The translations under genes and the position numbers were made by a program. A stretch of DNA of 64,000 nucleotides from Microcoleus sp036705565 (GTDB taxonomy: Bacteria > Cyanobacteriota > Cyanobacteriia > Cyanobacteriales > Microcoleaceae), in the NCBI GenBank assembly GCA_036705565.1, contig JAUBUY010000026.1, one strand, 5' to 3'. Positions 41,031-49,407 of the stretch are shown one piece after another. Under the pieces are notes generated by a model. The model was not told the DNA's origin. It did no database searches and was given only the letters and a program-made list of their open reading frames with translations. Every line of letters begins with the position of its first letter. The stretch's first letter is position 1.

Positions 41031-42161
41031 ATGACTGAGGACAAGGCGAAATTTTCTTTTAAATGTCAGGCTAATTGCAGCCATACCCAAGCGCGTGCAG
41101 GGGTTTTTGCCACTCCCCACGGTGTGGTGGAAACACCTAAATTTATGCCAGTGGGGACGCTAGCTAATGTCAAAACTTTGACGCCGGCACATCTTGAGGC
41201 GGCGGGTTCTCAAATGGTTTTGGCAAATACTTATCACTTGCATTTGCAGCCGGGGGAAGCAATTGTCGCAGGCGCAGGTGGATTGCATAAATTTATGGCT
41301 TGGCCGGGCCCGATGCTGACGGATTCGGGCGGCTTTCAGGTGTTTAGCTTGAGCCAAATGCGGACTATTTCTGAGAATGGGGTGACTTTTCGCTCTCCCC
41401 GCGATGGCCGCATGATTAATTTGACGCCGGAACGATCGATCGAAATTCAGAATCAGTTGGGCGCCGATGTGATTATGGCCTTTGACGAGTGTCCCCCTTA
41501 CCCCGCTACGCGGGAGGAGGTGGAGGCTGCCACAAATCGCACTTACCGCTGGCTGCAACGCTGCATTCAAGCTCACTCGCGCCCGGATCAAGCTTTGTTT
41601 GGCATCGTCCAGGGGGGCGTTTTCCCCGATTTGCGATCGCGCGCGGCGAACCAGTTGGTAGATTTGGATTTACCAGGCTATGCCATCGGCGGGGTTAGTG
41701 TGGGGGAATCGGGGGATTTGATCGCAGAGATTGTGAAGGTGACTGCGCCTCTGTTGCCGGCAAATAAACCGCGTTATTTGATGGGGATTGGGACTTATCG
41801 GGAAATGGCGCTGGCGGTGGCGAGTGGCGTAGATATGTTTGACTGCGTGATTCCGACTCGGCTGGCCCGCCACGGGACGGCTTTTGTTCGTGGGGAACGC
41901 TGGAATTTGAAAAATGCTCGGTTCCGGGAGGATTTTGCTCCGCTGGATGAGTCTTGTCCTTGTTATACCTGCCAAAAATTCAGTCGGGCTTATTTGGCTC
42001 ATTTGGCGCGGGCTAACGAAGTGCTGGGCTATACTTTGCTGGCGATTCACAATGTGACGGAGTTGATTCGCTTTACTGGGAGGATGCGGGAGGCGATTTT
42101 GGCAGATCGATTTACTGAAGAGTTTGCCTACTGGCTTGCACCGACAGTCGATCGATCGTGA
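41031..42161 (+). CDS. tgt: Queuine tRNA-ribosyltransferase
   Basis: 376 residues, standard length. MLTDSGGFQVFSLSQMR carries the active-site Asp and substrate-binding SGGFQ; FGIVQGGVFPDLR and GYAIGGVSVGE are the substrate pocket; FDCVIPTRLARHGTAF contains the nucleophilic Asp; SCPCYTCQKFSRAYLAHL with a later His forms the zinc site. The enzyme exchanges guanine 34 in tRNA(GUN) for queuine or preQ1. It sits upstream of psbK on the same strand, as in other cyanobacteria I recall, although a structured insertion of about 600 bases now separates them. The start at 41031 is the first ATG; a slightly shorter one cannot be excluded. Confidence 0.96.
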   Translation: MTEDKAKFSFKCQANCSHTQARAGVFATPHGVVETPKFMPVGTLANVKTLTPAHLEAAGSQMVLANTYHLHLQPGEAIVAGAGGLHKFMAWPGPMLTDSGGFQVFSLSQMRTISENGVTFRSPRDGRMINLTPERSIEIQNQLGADVIMAFDECPPYPATREEVEAATNRTYRWLQRCIQAHSRPDQALFGIVQGGVFPDLRSRAANQLVDLDLPGYAIGGVSVGESGDLIAEIVKVTAPLLPANKPRYLMGIGTYREMALAVASGVDMFDCVIPTRLARHGTAFVRGERWNLKNARFREDFAPLDESCPCYTCQKFSRAYLAHLARANEVLGYTLLAIHNVTELIRFTGRMREAILADRFTEEFAYWLAPTVDRS

Positions 42162-42194
42162 TTGCCTTGGGTGAAGATATGCGACAATTATCTG

Positions 42195-42770
42195 AAAATT
42201 GGGTTTAAAACCCAGTCGTTGTAGGACGGCTTTTTCCACACCGTGCGAAGTCAGAAATCCTAGGTATTTGGGTAAACATATCCACGCGCTTTGTGTGGTA
42301 TGCTATCGAGATCAGACAAGATTTAAAAACCTACCCCCGGACTGGGGGAAAGTCTACGCCCAAAACATTCTTGAGGAGACATGACTACGCACGTAACGTG
42401 CATACGTGGTCAGCCTGGGAACCCTAGCAATAGGGATATTAACTACCAGCCGGGAAGTCCCTCGGTATATTTAGAGGGGATTAATCAGAGCGCTGCGCGA
42501 AGTACCCCGAATAAATTACGCCCGCGTGATGAAAGGCGTGTTGGGTGTAGGTACGGAAACCGACAATTATTCTTGTACACCCCAAGATGATCTGGAAATA
42601 CTCTGATACTATATTAGCAAGTGGGGGTGGAACTACCTCACTATAAAAAGCCTTTGAAAAAAAGGAAAAAGAAGCCTCCGGTCTAACTGTACTCAGTTGA
42701 CCGTCAGGTTTGTTCACGACTCAAAAGTCTTAAAAATCCTCACGCCTTTAGGCTGAGGAGTGTCAAGAAA
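42195..42770 (+). ncRNA. Candidate structured RNA; protein-less IS200/IS605-like element with possible omega-RNA
   Basis: No coding frame runs through this region, yet it is packed with stems: CCCCC-ggact-GGGGG (42334-42348), CCCTA-GCAA-TAGGG with a GNRA loop (42422-42435), TTGGGTGTA paired with TACACCCCAA (42541-42594) around a CGG-AAA-CCG stem, GGTCTAACTG-tact-CAGTTGACC (42680-42702) and CCTCACGCC-TTTA-GGCTGAGG (42739-42757) followed by AGTGTCAA. The last hairpin plus AGTGTCAA matches my memory of right ends of cyanobacterial IS200/IS605-family elements. HEARO/IscB-associated omega-RNA is the leading guess; assignment to a class is unproven. Confidence 0.45.
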
Positions 42771-42796
42771 ATTCTGTTGGATAGGTAGGTTGATTC

Positions 42797-42934
42797 ATGG
42801 AAGCTGCATTACTCTTAGCAAAACTGCCCGAAGCTTATTCGATTTTTGAGCCTTTGGTTAATGTTTTGCCAGTCATTCCCGTATTTTTCTTGCTGCTGGC
42901 TTTTGTTTGGCAGGCGGCTGTCGGATTTAGATAA
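42797..42934 (+). CDS. psbK: Photosystem II reaction centre protein K
   Basis: 45 codons, MEAALLLAKLPEAYSIFEPL with the mature region beginning KLPEAYSIF and a single membrane helix VLPVIPVFFLLLAFVWQAAV, ending GFR. This is the PsbK sequence pattern: an 8-residue leader removed before a conserved KLPEAY start, then one transmembrane helix. PsbK is a small PSII core subunit near CP43 in the thylakoid membrane. It is followed 20 bases later by a strong terminator. It confirms a photosynthetic cyanobacterial host. Confidence 0.95.
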   Translation: MEAALLLAKLPEAYSIFEPLVNVLPVIPVFFLLLAFVWQAAVGFR

Positions 42935-42953
42935 GTTTGATTTTAATAAAAGC

Positions 42954-42986
42954 AGGGGCAATTCTGGAATTGCCCCTGATTTTACG
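42954..42986 (+). terminator. Rho-independent terminator after psbK
   Basis: AGGGGCAATT-CTGG-AATTGCCCCT is a perfect 10-base-pair hairpin (42954-42977), followed by GATTTTA. It lies 20 bases after the psbK stop. Confidence 0.85.
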
Positions 42987-43035
42987 TGTTGAGTTTTTGG
43001 GCTGATCTCGTTTACGGTTGTTTCGGAATGATTTA

Positions 43036-43066
43036 ACCGCAGAGACCGCAGAGACCGCAGAGGAAG
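43036..43066. repeat. CCGCAGAGA tandem repeats
   Basis: Three copies of ACCGCAGAG in a row, the same dispersed motif as at 932-963 and, in reverse, at about 53353-53385. Confidence 0.75.
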
Positions 43067-43107
43067 AGAAGAGAGAGATGAATAATTAATCCGTGTAGTG
43101 CCTTCCT

Positions 43108-43683
43108 TCAGCTACCGCCGATCGCACTTTTGAATGCCGGTCTTTCTGAGATCCGCTTGATGTAATCTACAACGGCCGGATAAGCACTGAGGTCTAGTTT
43201 TAGCATCATCGGAATGTAGGCCAACATTGAGCCGACTGCTGCGTCAGCGACGCCAAATTCATCGCCCATTAAAAATGGCTGTTTCTCGAAGATTTCATTT
43301 AACGGTTTTAACAACTTGGGAGTTTCGCGATCGCGAGTTGCTTCTGTAAATATTCCCGGCCCCAACGTAGCGTTAGCAAACGTTACCCACTGCACGATTT
43401 GAGCTTGCTGCTCCAAAGTGTCTGGCATCTTACCATATTTTTGAGCTAAATACAGCAGAATTGCGCCGGATTCCCAAAGTTTAAAATCTCCGTCGGCGAT
43501 CGCTGGTACTTTGCCGATCGGGTTAATTTCGAGAAACTCTGGCTGCAAGTGTTCCCCTGCTTGCATATCTAGGGTGACGAATTCGTAAGGAATTCCTATT
43601 TCTTCTAGATACCACTTGACAATTGAGGCCCGGCTGCGGGCTGCTCCGTAAAGTTTCAGCACGAAATTTTTATCCTTTAACAC
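43108..43683 (-). CDS. Glutathione S-transferase
   Basis: 191 residues with a thioredoxin-fold N-terminal domain (LKLYGAARSRASIVKWYLEE, NPIGKVPAIADGDFKLWES with the cis-Pro and the glutathione-binding ES) and an all-helical C-terminal domain containing FLMGDEFGVADAAVGSML, the usual N-capping motif. An active-site Ser (SRAS) is probable. Soluble, single gene, likely detoxification or redox function. The ATG at 43683 follows ribosome-binding-like AAAGGAT closely. Confidence 0.88.
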   Translation of the reverse strand: MLKDKNFVLKLYGAARSRASIVKWYLEEIGIPYEFVTLDMQAGEHLQPEFLEINPIGKVPAIADGDFKLWESGAILLYLAQKYGKMPDTLEQQAQIVQWVTFANATLGPGIFTEATRDRETPKLLKPLNEIFEKQPFLMGDEFGVADAAVGSMLAYIPMMLKLDLSAYPAVVDYIKRISERPAFKSAIGGS

Positions 43684-43711
43684 AATATTGCTGTTATAGC
43701 ATTTTTTGGTC

Positions 43712-43800
43712 AGTTGTCAGTTGTCAGTTGTCAGTTGTCAGTTGTTAGGAAAGCAGTTGTCAGTTGTCATTTGGGAAAATTCCCAATTACCTTTTTGCCA
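43712..43800. repeat. CAGTTGT tandem repeats and CCAATTAC motifs
   Basis: Five copies of the heptamer CAGTTGT (43712-43745), then again at 43756, followed by CCCAATTACC units. A simple-sequence tract upstream of the GST gene and downstream of mntP. Confidence 0.8.
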
Positions 43801-43866
43801 ATTACCTTTTTCCCAATTACCCATTCCATTACCAATGACTACTGACTAATGACTACTGACTAATTA

Positions 43867-44448
43867 CTAATTGCCGATAACTAATGGCACTTCTGTCAAG
43901 TGCATAAACAAGATTCTGCTGCCAATGAAAATCAAAATTGCTCCGCCCAATATCTCAATCTTATTAGCAAACAAGTTGCCGCACTTGTGTCCGATAAACA
44001 CGCCAGCAAATACGACAAAGAAAGTAATAAATCCGATCGCAGTCACCGCAGGAGCAATAGAATCTTTCAGGACAGCAAATCCGAGGCCAACTGCGAGGGC
44101 ATCGATACTCGTCGCCACCGACAGCGTTATCAAAGTCCCAGTATCTAAGGGATTGAACTTTTTCTCGCATTCTTCGCCTTGCAGCGATTCGTAAATCATT
44201 CTCCCGCCAATGAAACTCAAAAGCCCAAAAGCTATCCAATGGTCGATCGGTGTTATCAAAAAACTAAAACTAAGACCGATGAGCCATCCTATTACGGGCA
44301 TTAAAGCTTGAAAACCTCCGAAAAATAAGGCAATTTTTAAAGCTTTATTGACCTTCATGTGTTTGATTGCTAAACCGCTCGAAACAGCGACAGCAAAAGC
44401 ATCTGCTGCTAGTCCCAAGGAAAGTAATATGGTAGTGGCTGCATCCAT
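43867..44448 (-). CDS. mntP: Manganese efflux pump MntP
   Basis: 193 residues, six membrane helices. The N-terminal LGLAADAFAVAVSSGLAI and the repeated half LSVATSIDALAVGLGFAVL carry the paired Asp-containing motifs of MntP (DAFAVAVS and SIDALAVG), which bind the metal in the membrane. The protein exports Mn2+ from the cytoplasm. I looked for a yybP-ykoY manganese riboswitch in the 190 bases upstream and did not recognise one. Confidence 0.92.
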   Translation of the reverse strand: MDAATTILLSLGLAADAFAVAVSSGLAIKHMKVNKALKIALFFGGFQALMPVIGWLIGLSFSFLITPIDHWIAFGLLSFIGGRMIYESLQGEECEKKFNPLDTGTLITLSVATSIDALAVGLGFAVLKDSIAPAVTAIGFITFFVVFAGVFIGHKCGNLFANKIEILGGAILIFIGSRILFMHLTEVPLVIGN

Positions 44449-44645
44449 TTTTGTAAAGTGTTAGGTGTTATAAATAAAGTGTTCCTCTTGACTGTTTTAG
44501 TTTACACTAAATTTTGATATAAGTGCGTTTTTATCATAATCTATTCATTTTTGACTCACATTTATTTCACAATTGGCGAAGGTTGAAAAAATCAGCGGTT
44601 AGCTGTATTGTGTAAAAGATTATTTATCAAGTAGCAGAATTGACT

Positions 44646-45245
44646 ATGCCGCAATCTAGACCCTACCAGCCATTGCTGCTCAGGTTACTGCACGGGGTTA
44701 ACGCTGCGATCGCCCTTTTAGCAATTTTGAGCGCATTTCTGGTTTACAACACCTACGATGGGCGGTTTGGCAAAGTCCCCGTGCCTCAAATTGCAGATAT
44801 TATCGGGATTCACGGCACTTTTGGCAAGATGTTGCTGTTAGGAATAATGCCGGCTTTTGCATTGTACAGTTTCCACGCAGGTCAAAAACGCTTGGTGCAG
44901 CCGGATTCTTTTGGGAAACTAACGCAGTTGGGAAAACCGATTTGGTGGTACAGTTTGCACCGGATTGTGAATACATTGATGTTGCTAGCACTGACTTGGG
45001 CGATCGCTTCTGGCAGTATGGTTAAGGAAGAATGGCTGCCGGCTGGGGAATTGACGCGGGTTTGGTATTATTTACACGCTTCTGGTTGGGTGGTATTGGT
45101 ATTTTGTCTGGCAATGCACTTGTTGATGAGTGCGAAGGTGGGGGGTTTGCCGCTAATTTTGTCGATGTTTGATGCCGCCTATCGCCCGGAAGATTCGCCT
45201 GCTGCTTGGTGGAAGAAAATTCGCTCTTTTGTCGATCGCTCTTAA
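44646..45245 (+). CDS. Cytochrome b-like membrane protein
   Basis: 199 residues from the ATG at 44646; a TTG 6 bases earlier is also possible. Four membrane helices: LLLRLLHGVNAAIALLAILS, GKMLLLGIMPAFALYSF, YSLHRIVNTLMLLALTWAIA and YYLHASGWVVLVFCLAMHLL. Histidines within or at the ends of these helices (LLH, SLHR, LHAS, AMHL) can ligate two b-type haems, as in cytochrome b561/thiosulfate-reductase-type subunits. It probably moves electrons in a membrane; partner unknown. A 34-codon hydrophobic reading frame follows within 10 bases. Confidence 0.8.
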   Translation: MPQSRPYQPLLLRLLHGVNAAIALLAILSAFLVYNTYDGRFGKVPVPQIADIIGIHGTFGKMLLLGIMPAFALYSFHAGQKRLVQPDSFGKLTQLGKPIWWYSLHRIVNTLMLLALTWAIASGSMVKEEWLPAGELTRVWYYLHASGWVVLVFCLAMHLLMSAKVGGLPLILSMFDAAYRPEDSPAAWWKKIRSFVDRS

Positions 45246-45252
45246 TGTGAAA

Positions 45253-45357
45253 ATGCTTAATGTGAAAATGAACAGAAATAATTTATTAATTGTTGCGGAA
45301 GTCTTGGTAATGGGAGGCTGGTTGTTTGCTGTGGTTGCACCTTTATTATTTCCCTAA
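45253..45357 (+). CDS. Possible small membrane peptide
   Basis: 34 codons, MLNVKMNRNNLLIVAEVLV then MGGWLFAVVAPLLFP; a second start at 45268 gives 29 codons. One strong hydrophobic helix fits a single-pass peptide like those in photosynthetic complexes, though I recognise none. The preceding CTTAATGTGAAAATG is directly repeated. It starts 8 bases after the cytochrome b-like gene. Confidence 0.4.
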   Translation: MLNVKMNRNNLLIVAEVLVMGGWLFAVVAPLLFP

Positions 45358-45448
45358 TCCTAGGCTATCAATTTTTCTTAACAAATGATAGTTAGCTCTA
45401 TACTGAGGACTTCAGCCCTCCGTTTTATGACGACTAAAGTCTTGACTA

Positions 45449-45575
45449 TGGGATGAGAATTAAATAAAATCCACTTTTCATGACTGTTGTGGGATGGGCG
45501 TCCCGCCCGTCCTTTCTGGGCGGGCGGGACGCCCATCCTACAAGAAAAAAGGGAAATTATTTAATTGACGATCCT
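45449..45575. mobile_element. AATTAAATAA palindromic element, copy 2
   Basis: GATGAGAATTAAATAAAATC at the left and TTATTTAATTGACGATCC at the right, with the long central hairpin GATGGGCGTCCCGCCCG / CGGGCGGGACGCCCATC. It lies between the small peptide and the degenerate kinase gene. Confidence 0.85.
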
Positions 45576-45651
45576 ATGAAGCCAAATTAAGCTTTTCGCG
45601 CCGCTTACTAGCAAGATTTGCGACGGGTTTTCCTGGCGGCAAAATGCGATA

Positions 45652-48057
45652 TCAAACGATCGGCAATTTTACCATAAACTCAGCACCGCCCCCAGTTTGA
45701 GATTTAATTTGAGGTTGCACCGGAGATTCAACTTTCAGCCTGCCACCGTGCAATTCTACAATAATTTTATAGCACACCGACAGATCCAATCCTGTAAATT
45801 TTTTAAAGGATTTAGTAGGGCCAAACTCCTCAAATATTATTTGTTGAATTTCCGGCGGAATTGTTGAACCATTGTGGGCGATCGATACAACAATAAACCT
45901 ACCTGTATCATCCTCGAAAATATCGGTTTTGATAGTAATAATTTGAGCCGAGTTTTCAATACTTTTAACTGCATCTATAGCATGGCAGATCAGACTCGCG
46001 AATACCTGGCTCAGTTGAGCGGGATAACACAAAATTGGCGGCAGGTTGTGGTATTCCTTGACTACTAATATTTTTTGCTCCAGTCTGTGAGCCAGCAACA
46101 GCAAAATATTGTCGATGCTCTCATTAACGTTGGCGTGTTCTTTGTTGGCTTCGTCAGGAAGTGAAAATTTTCGCAAAGCTAGGACTATCTGGCGAATGCC
46201 ATCGGCTCCTATTTTCAAAAAATTGAGGATTTGTGGCAACTCTTTGCTGATAAAATCTAGGTCGCAACGCTCTATTTTTTTGGCAATTCGCGGCACAGGT
46301 TCGGGATATTGTTCGCGATAGAGGCGAATTATACTAAGCAAATCTTTGATATAATCGTTGAGGTGTATCAGGCGACCGTAAATAAAGTTAATTGGGTTAT
46401 TGATTTCCTGGGCAACTTCGGCGGCTAGTTGACCCACCATTGTAATTTTTTCGCTTTGTACTAAATGCTCTTCGGTGATTCTGAGTTTGGCTAATACTTC
46501 TTCCAAAAGTTTGAGTTCTTCTTGAATTTGCCCGTGGAGTTGGGATTGGGAAATTGCGATCGCCAGCGAGTCGGCAATTGCTTCCAAAACTTGCACCTCG
46601 TCGGGACTCGCAAATCGGCGGTTTGCACAGGCGAACAGATATCCAAGCCGATGATTCTCGGTTAGTACGGGTACTGCTGCGTAGTGACTATTTGTAAGTT
46701 CGATATGGGCGTGTTCCTCAGACGCTGTGGCATCAGGGGCGGCGGTTTTATGTAGCAGTATCGTTTCGCAGCGGTGAAGCCGTGCAGCTAAATCTCCAGA
46801 GGGCCCTCCTGGAACACCAAAGATTCCCAAGCGCCCCGGCAAACCTTCCCGGCAATATTCCCAGCTAAATTCTAAAGTATCTTGTCGGGGATCGTACCAG
46901 GCGAAAATTGCTCGATCGAGCTTCAGTAAAGTACCGAGTTCGTCTACTGTAGTTTGGAGGATGCGATCGAGGCCCAAGCAAGCGCGAATGCGGCCAGTCA
47001 AGCGGTGGAGAAGGGCTTCTGTGCGACTGCGAATGCCATTTAGGGCAAACAGCTTGAGCGCCACAATTGCACAGAAAATAGCTGCTGCTGCAAGTACGCC
47101 GGCGGCTACTGCTAGTATCTTGAAAGGAAGGAGTTCTTTTTCGAGATTGTCGCGGGGAATTACGAGGGCGATCGACCATTCAGCTTGTTCTAAAGGAAGA
47201 TAGGCAACATAAACTCTGGCGTCGTTAATTTGAGTCAGCACAATGCCAGTTTTTTGATAAACCATCTCCCGCGCTACATTTGCCAAATTAGCATCTGCAG
47301 ACTCTAAAAGACTGGGAGCCGAATTGTCGATATTTCCGATTAATCGAGCGTCGGGATGCACAATCGGCACTCCTTGAGAATTGAGAACAAAAGCGTAAGT
47401 TCCGGGGCCATATTCCAGCTTTCTTACTACTTGGGCAATTCGAGCCATGCTAATGACGCCGTTCATTACGCCGATCGGCTTTTCGGTTGTTTTATCAATA
47501 GAATTTGCTGAATTTGACCACACAGGAGCCGAAATGGGAACAATACTTTGTCCTTTGAGCGTGCGAGAAATGGTAGGATCGGAAACATAGACTTCCCCAG
47601 CCATTGCCTTTTTGAAGTGTGCGCGGTCGCTGACATTAATCAACGCTCTGCCGACTTTTGTGGTGAAATAAGAACCGTCAGGATCAATTAATGTGAAGTA
47701 TTGGAATTTTTGTAGTCGATTTACTTCCGATTTTAAATAAGGCTCTGCCACTGACCAATTCATCGAACGAACGGGAGCAGTATTGGCGAGGACTTCGATC
47801 TCAGCCTTTCTAGTGCCGAGCCAGCGATCGATCTTGTTGGCCCGCTCCCTAACTTCTAACAAAGCATTTCGCTCTAAATTTGTGATAATCAAGCGACTAA
47901 CGCTTTGATAGCTCATACAACCAGTGATGCTAGCTGCCAGAATTGTTACGCCCAAAATTAAGAGCGCAGTTTGGTACCCAAGAAGGTATTCGCCCTTTAA
48001 TCCCGCTGGCAATAGTCTAGTTAATTTCCACCACTTTACTCTCGCAAAGCTTCGCAT
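45652..48057 (-). CDS. Degenerate sensor histidine kinase (dCache-GAF-pseudokinase)
   Basis: 801 residues. An N-terminal membrane span (LLILGVTILAASITGCMS) and a second at about residue 320 bracket an extracytoplasmic dCache sensor domain. A GAF domain (about 370-520) follows, then the kinase region. The DHp motif reads EVAQEINNPINF with Gln550 in place of the phospho-accepting His. The ATPase is also damaged: HAIDAV (His692) instead of NAIDA, IAHNGSTIP instead of xADNGxGIP, and TGLDLSV instead of GxGLGLS. It is therefore unlikely to autophosphorylate and may act as a ligand-regulated partner of another kinase. The domain layout matches active cyanobacterial kinases. Confidence 0.88.
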   Translation of the reverse strand: MRSFARVKWWKLTRLLPAGLKGEYLLGYQTALLILGVTILAASITGCMSYQSVSRLIITNLERNALLEVRERANKIDRWLGTRKAEIEVLANTAPVRSMNWSVAEPYLKSEVNRLQKFQYFTLIDPDGSYFTTKVGRALINVSDRAHFKKAMAGEVYVSDPTISRTLKGQSIVPISAPVWSNSANSIDKTTEKPIGVMNGVISMARIAQVVRKLEYGPGTYAFVLNSQGVPIVHPDARLIGNIDNSAPSLLESADANLANVAREMVYQKTGIVLTQINDARVYVAYLPLEQAEWSIALVIPRDNLEKELLPFKILAVAAGVLAAAAIFCAIVALKLFALNGIRSRTEALLHRLTGRIRACLGLDRILQTTVDELGTLLKLDRAIFAWYDPRQDTLEFSWEYCREGLPGRLGIFGVPGGPSGDLAARLHRCETILLHKTAAPDATASEEHAHIELTNSHYAAVPVLTENHRLGYLFACANRRFASPDEVQVLEAIADSLAIAISQSQLHGQIQEELKLLEEVLAKLRITEEHLVQSEKITMVGQLAAEVAQEINNPINFIYGRLIHLNDYIKDLLSIIRLYREQYPEPVPRIAKKIERCDLDFISKELPQILNFLKIGADGIRQIVLALRKFSLPDEANKEHANVNESIDNILLLLAHRLEQKILVVKEYHNLPPILCYPAQLSQVFASLICHAIDAVKSIENSAQIITIKTDIFEDDTGRFIVVSIAHNGSTIPPEIQQIIFEEFGPTKSFKKFTGLDLSVCYKIIVELHGGRLKVESPVQPQIKSQTGGGAEFMVKLPIV

Positions 48058-48754
48058 GGTTTGACCAATTTGTGAGATTGAAATCTTTAGCTCACCTACG
48101 ATCTACTCGCCCGCCTGCCAGTAGTCTTAAACTACTAGCATTCAATAATTGCGGGGATTTTTTAATTTTTTCCCGCCGAGCGGCTCCTATCGTTTGCGGT
48201 TACACTCCTTATGATATAAAGGACACGGCCGTGCCGTTTCCCTACCCAGATTAATTGTAAGGACACGGCACTGCCGTGTCGAAAGCGGTGGGTAATATTA
48301 ATTCTGATGCTACTCGATTTGATATCACTTTGTTAAACAGGAATAATATTATACCACTTCTTTGACAAAATAAAAAAAATCATCAACTACTTAATTCTTT
48401 TTGACAGGCGTTAATAATTGATGTTATTTAGGTGATGTGAGAAGTAGACTTTTTAGGTTGAGATGCTTGGTGTGTGTCTTAATCAAAAGTCCTGACTGTT
48501 TTTACTTCGTAGTCTGAAACCCTAGATTTTCAGTTGATAGTTCGATTGCTGAATCGCCTTAAAACCCTTATTCTACGGTTGTCATCAAAAACTGTCAGCA
48601 CTATTGCTTGATAACGAAATATTGAAAATTTTTCGTTCATTATTAATGAAGGAAAAACTTGTTAAATATTTTATTTACATCTCAAAAATCAAAACTTTTT
48701 GCGGTGCATCCGCTGGCTGAGGCACTGTTAAATTGCCCCAGTTGCGGGATTTGT
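48058..48754. other. 697-base spacer with GGACACGGC palindromes
   Basis: Two related 20-base palindromes, GGACACGGCCGTGCCGTTTC (48220) and GGACACGGCACTGCCGTGTC (48261), are the only recognisable motifs. The rest is AT-rich with no supported gene; the region between 48300 and 48660 probably lacks function beyond spacing. Confidence 0.65.
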
Positions 48755-49219
48755 TTAAAGAACCTTGTGAGTGTGTTCGTGCTGTTTCACATTATCTTCA
48801 GTGCGAATGACGCGCTCGGAGTTGAGCACCCTTTTGCGTTCTAAGGAATAAGTAAAGTCGTTGCGAACTGTTCCCAAGGGAATGTGAAGTTGAGCTTGGG
48901 GGCGGATTTTGTAAGTGCGGGCAGCAGCGATCGCCCGAAAGCCAAATTCTTCACTAAACTGAGATGATGTCGGGAATTCTGGCAACATTTTGGGTGTTTC
49001 GCCGTCGAGCACTGCTCCCAAAGTCGTCCCGCAAATCATTAAATAGGATGTGGGAATTCCCTTCAAAATTGCTTCTAAAGCTGCTGAGGGAATAGCTTCT
49101 ATTACTTGCACTTCAAAAACTTCGCCTTCTTCTTTGATGAAGCAGGTAGCTACACCGACTGCTATGTAGTCGTCGGTGCAGAGATCGGGAGCGTTGGGAT
49201 AAACTGTTGCAGTCGTCAT
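48755..49219 (-). CDS. Conserved cyanobacterial protein of unknown function
   Basis: 154 residues, MTTATVYPNAPDLCTDDYIAV..., with ATCFIKEEGEVFEVQVIEAI, PSAALEAILKGIPTSY and AAARTYKIRPQAQLHIPLGT. Soluble, no membrane span, His-rich end (KQHEHTHKVL). I recall similar proteins only from cyanobacteria. It stands alone between spacers rich in repeats. Confidence 0.65.
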   Translation of the reverse strand: MTTATVYPNAPDLCTDDYIAVGVATCFIKEEGEVFEVQVIEAIPSAALEAILKGIPTSYLMICGTTLGAVLDGETPKMLPEFPTSSQFSEEFGFRAIAAARTYKIRPQAQLHIPLGTVRNDFTYSLERKRVLNSERVIRTEDNVKQHEHTHKVL

Positions 49220-49261
49220 AAGAAAAGCTTGGTAGTGTGGAAACCGGAAACGAGAAATTAA

Positions 49262-49290
49262 GCGATTTTAGATTTGAGATTTGAGATTTA
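49262..49290. repeat. Heptamer array GATTTGA/GATTTTA
   Basis: Three to four heptamers of the AAAATCT family in reverse, just upstream of the 48755-49219 gene start. Confidence 0.7.
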
Positions 49291-49407
49291 TTCCACGATT
49301 TTTTTCGGGGATTTTACGTTAAAAATCTCAAACCGGCGGTTCTAATAGCTAAAATTTTTGGTTAAGCTCCAAGGAGCCGATCGCACGATTGTGTCGATCG
49401 TACCACA

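Noticed and set aside
41160..41591. Reverse frames over tgt
   Set aside because: Antisense to a clear enzyme; a by-product of GC-rich codons.
42481..42717. 78-codon reverse frame within the structured region
   Set aside because: Coincides with RNA stems and shows no protein family; better explained by the structured element.
44449..44640. Possible manganese riboswitch upstream of mntP
   Set aside because: No yybP-ykoY-like core could be recognised by eye.
48659..48844. Forward 61-codon frame overlapping the end of the 48755-49219 gene
   Set aside because: It is mostly antisense to the real gene and has no homologue-like pattern.
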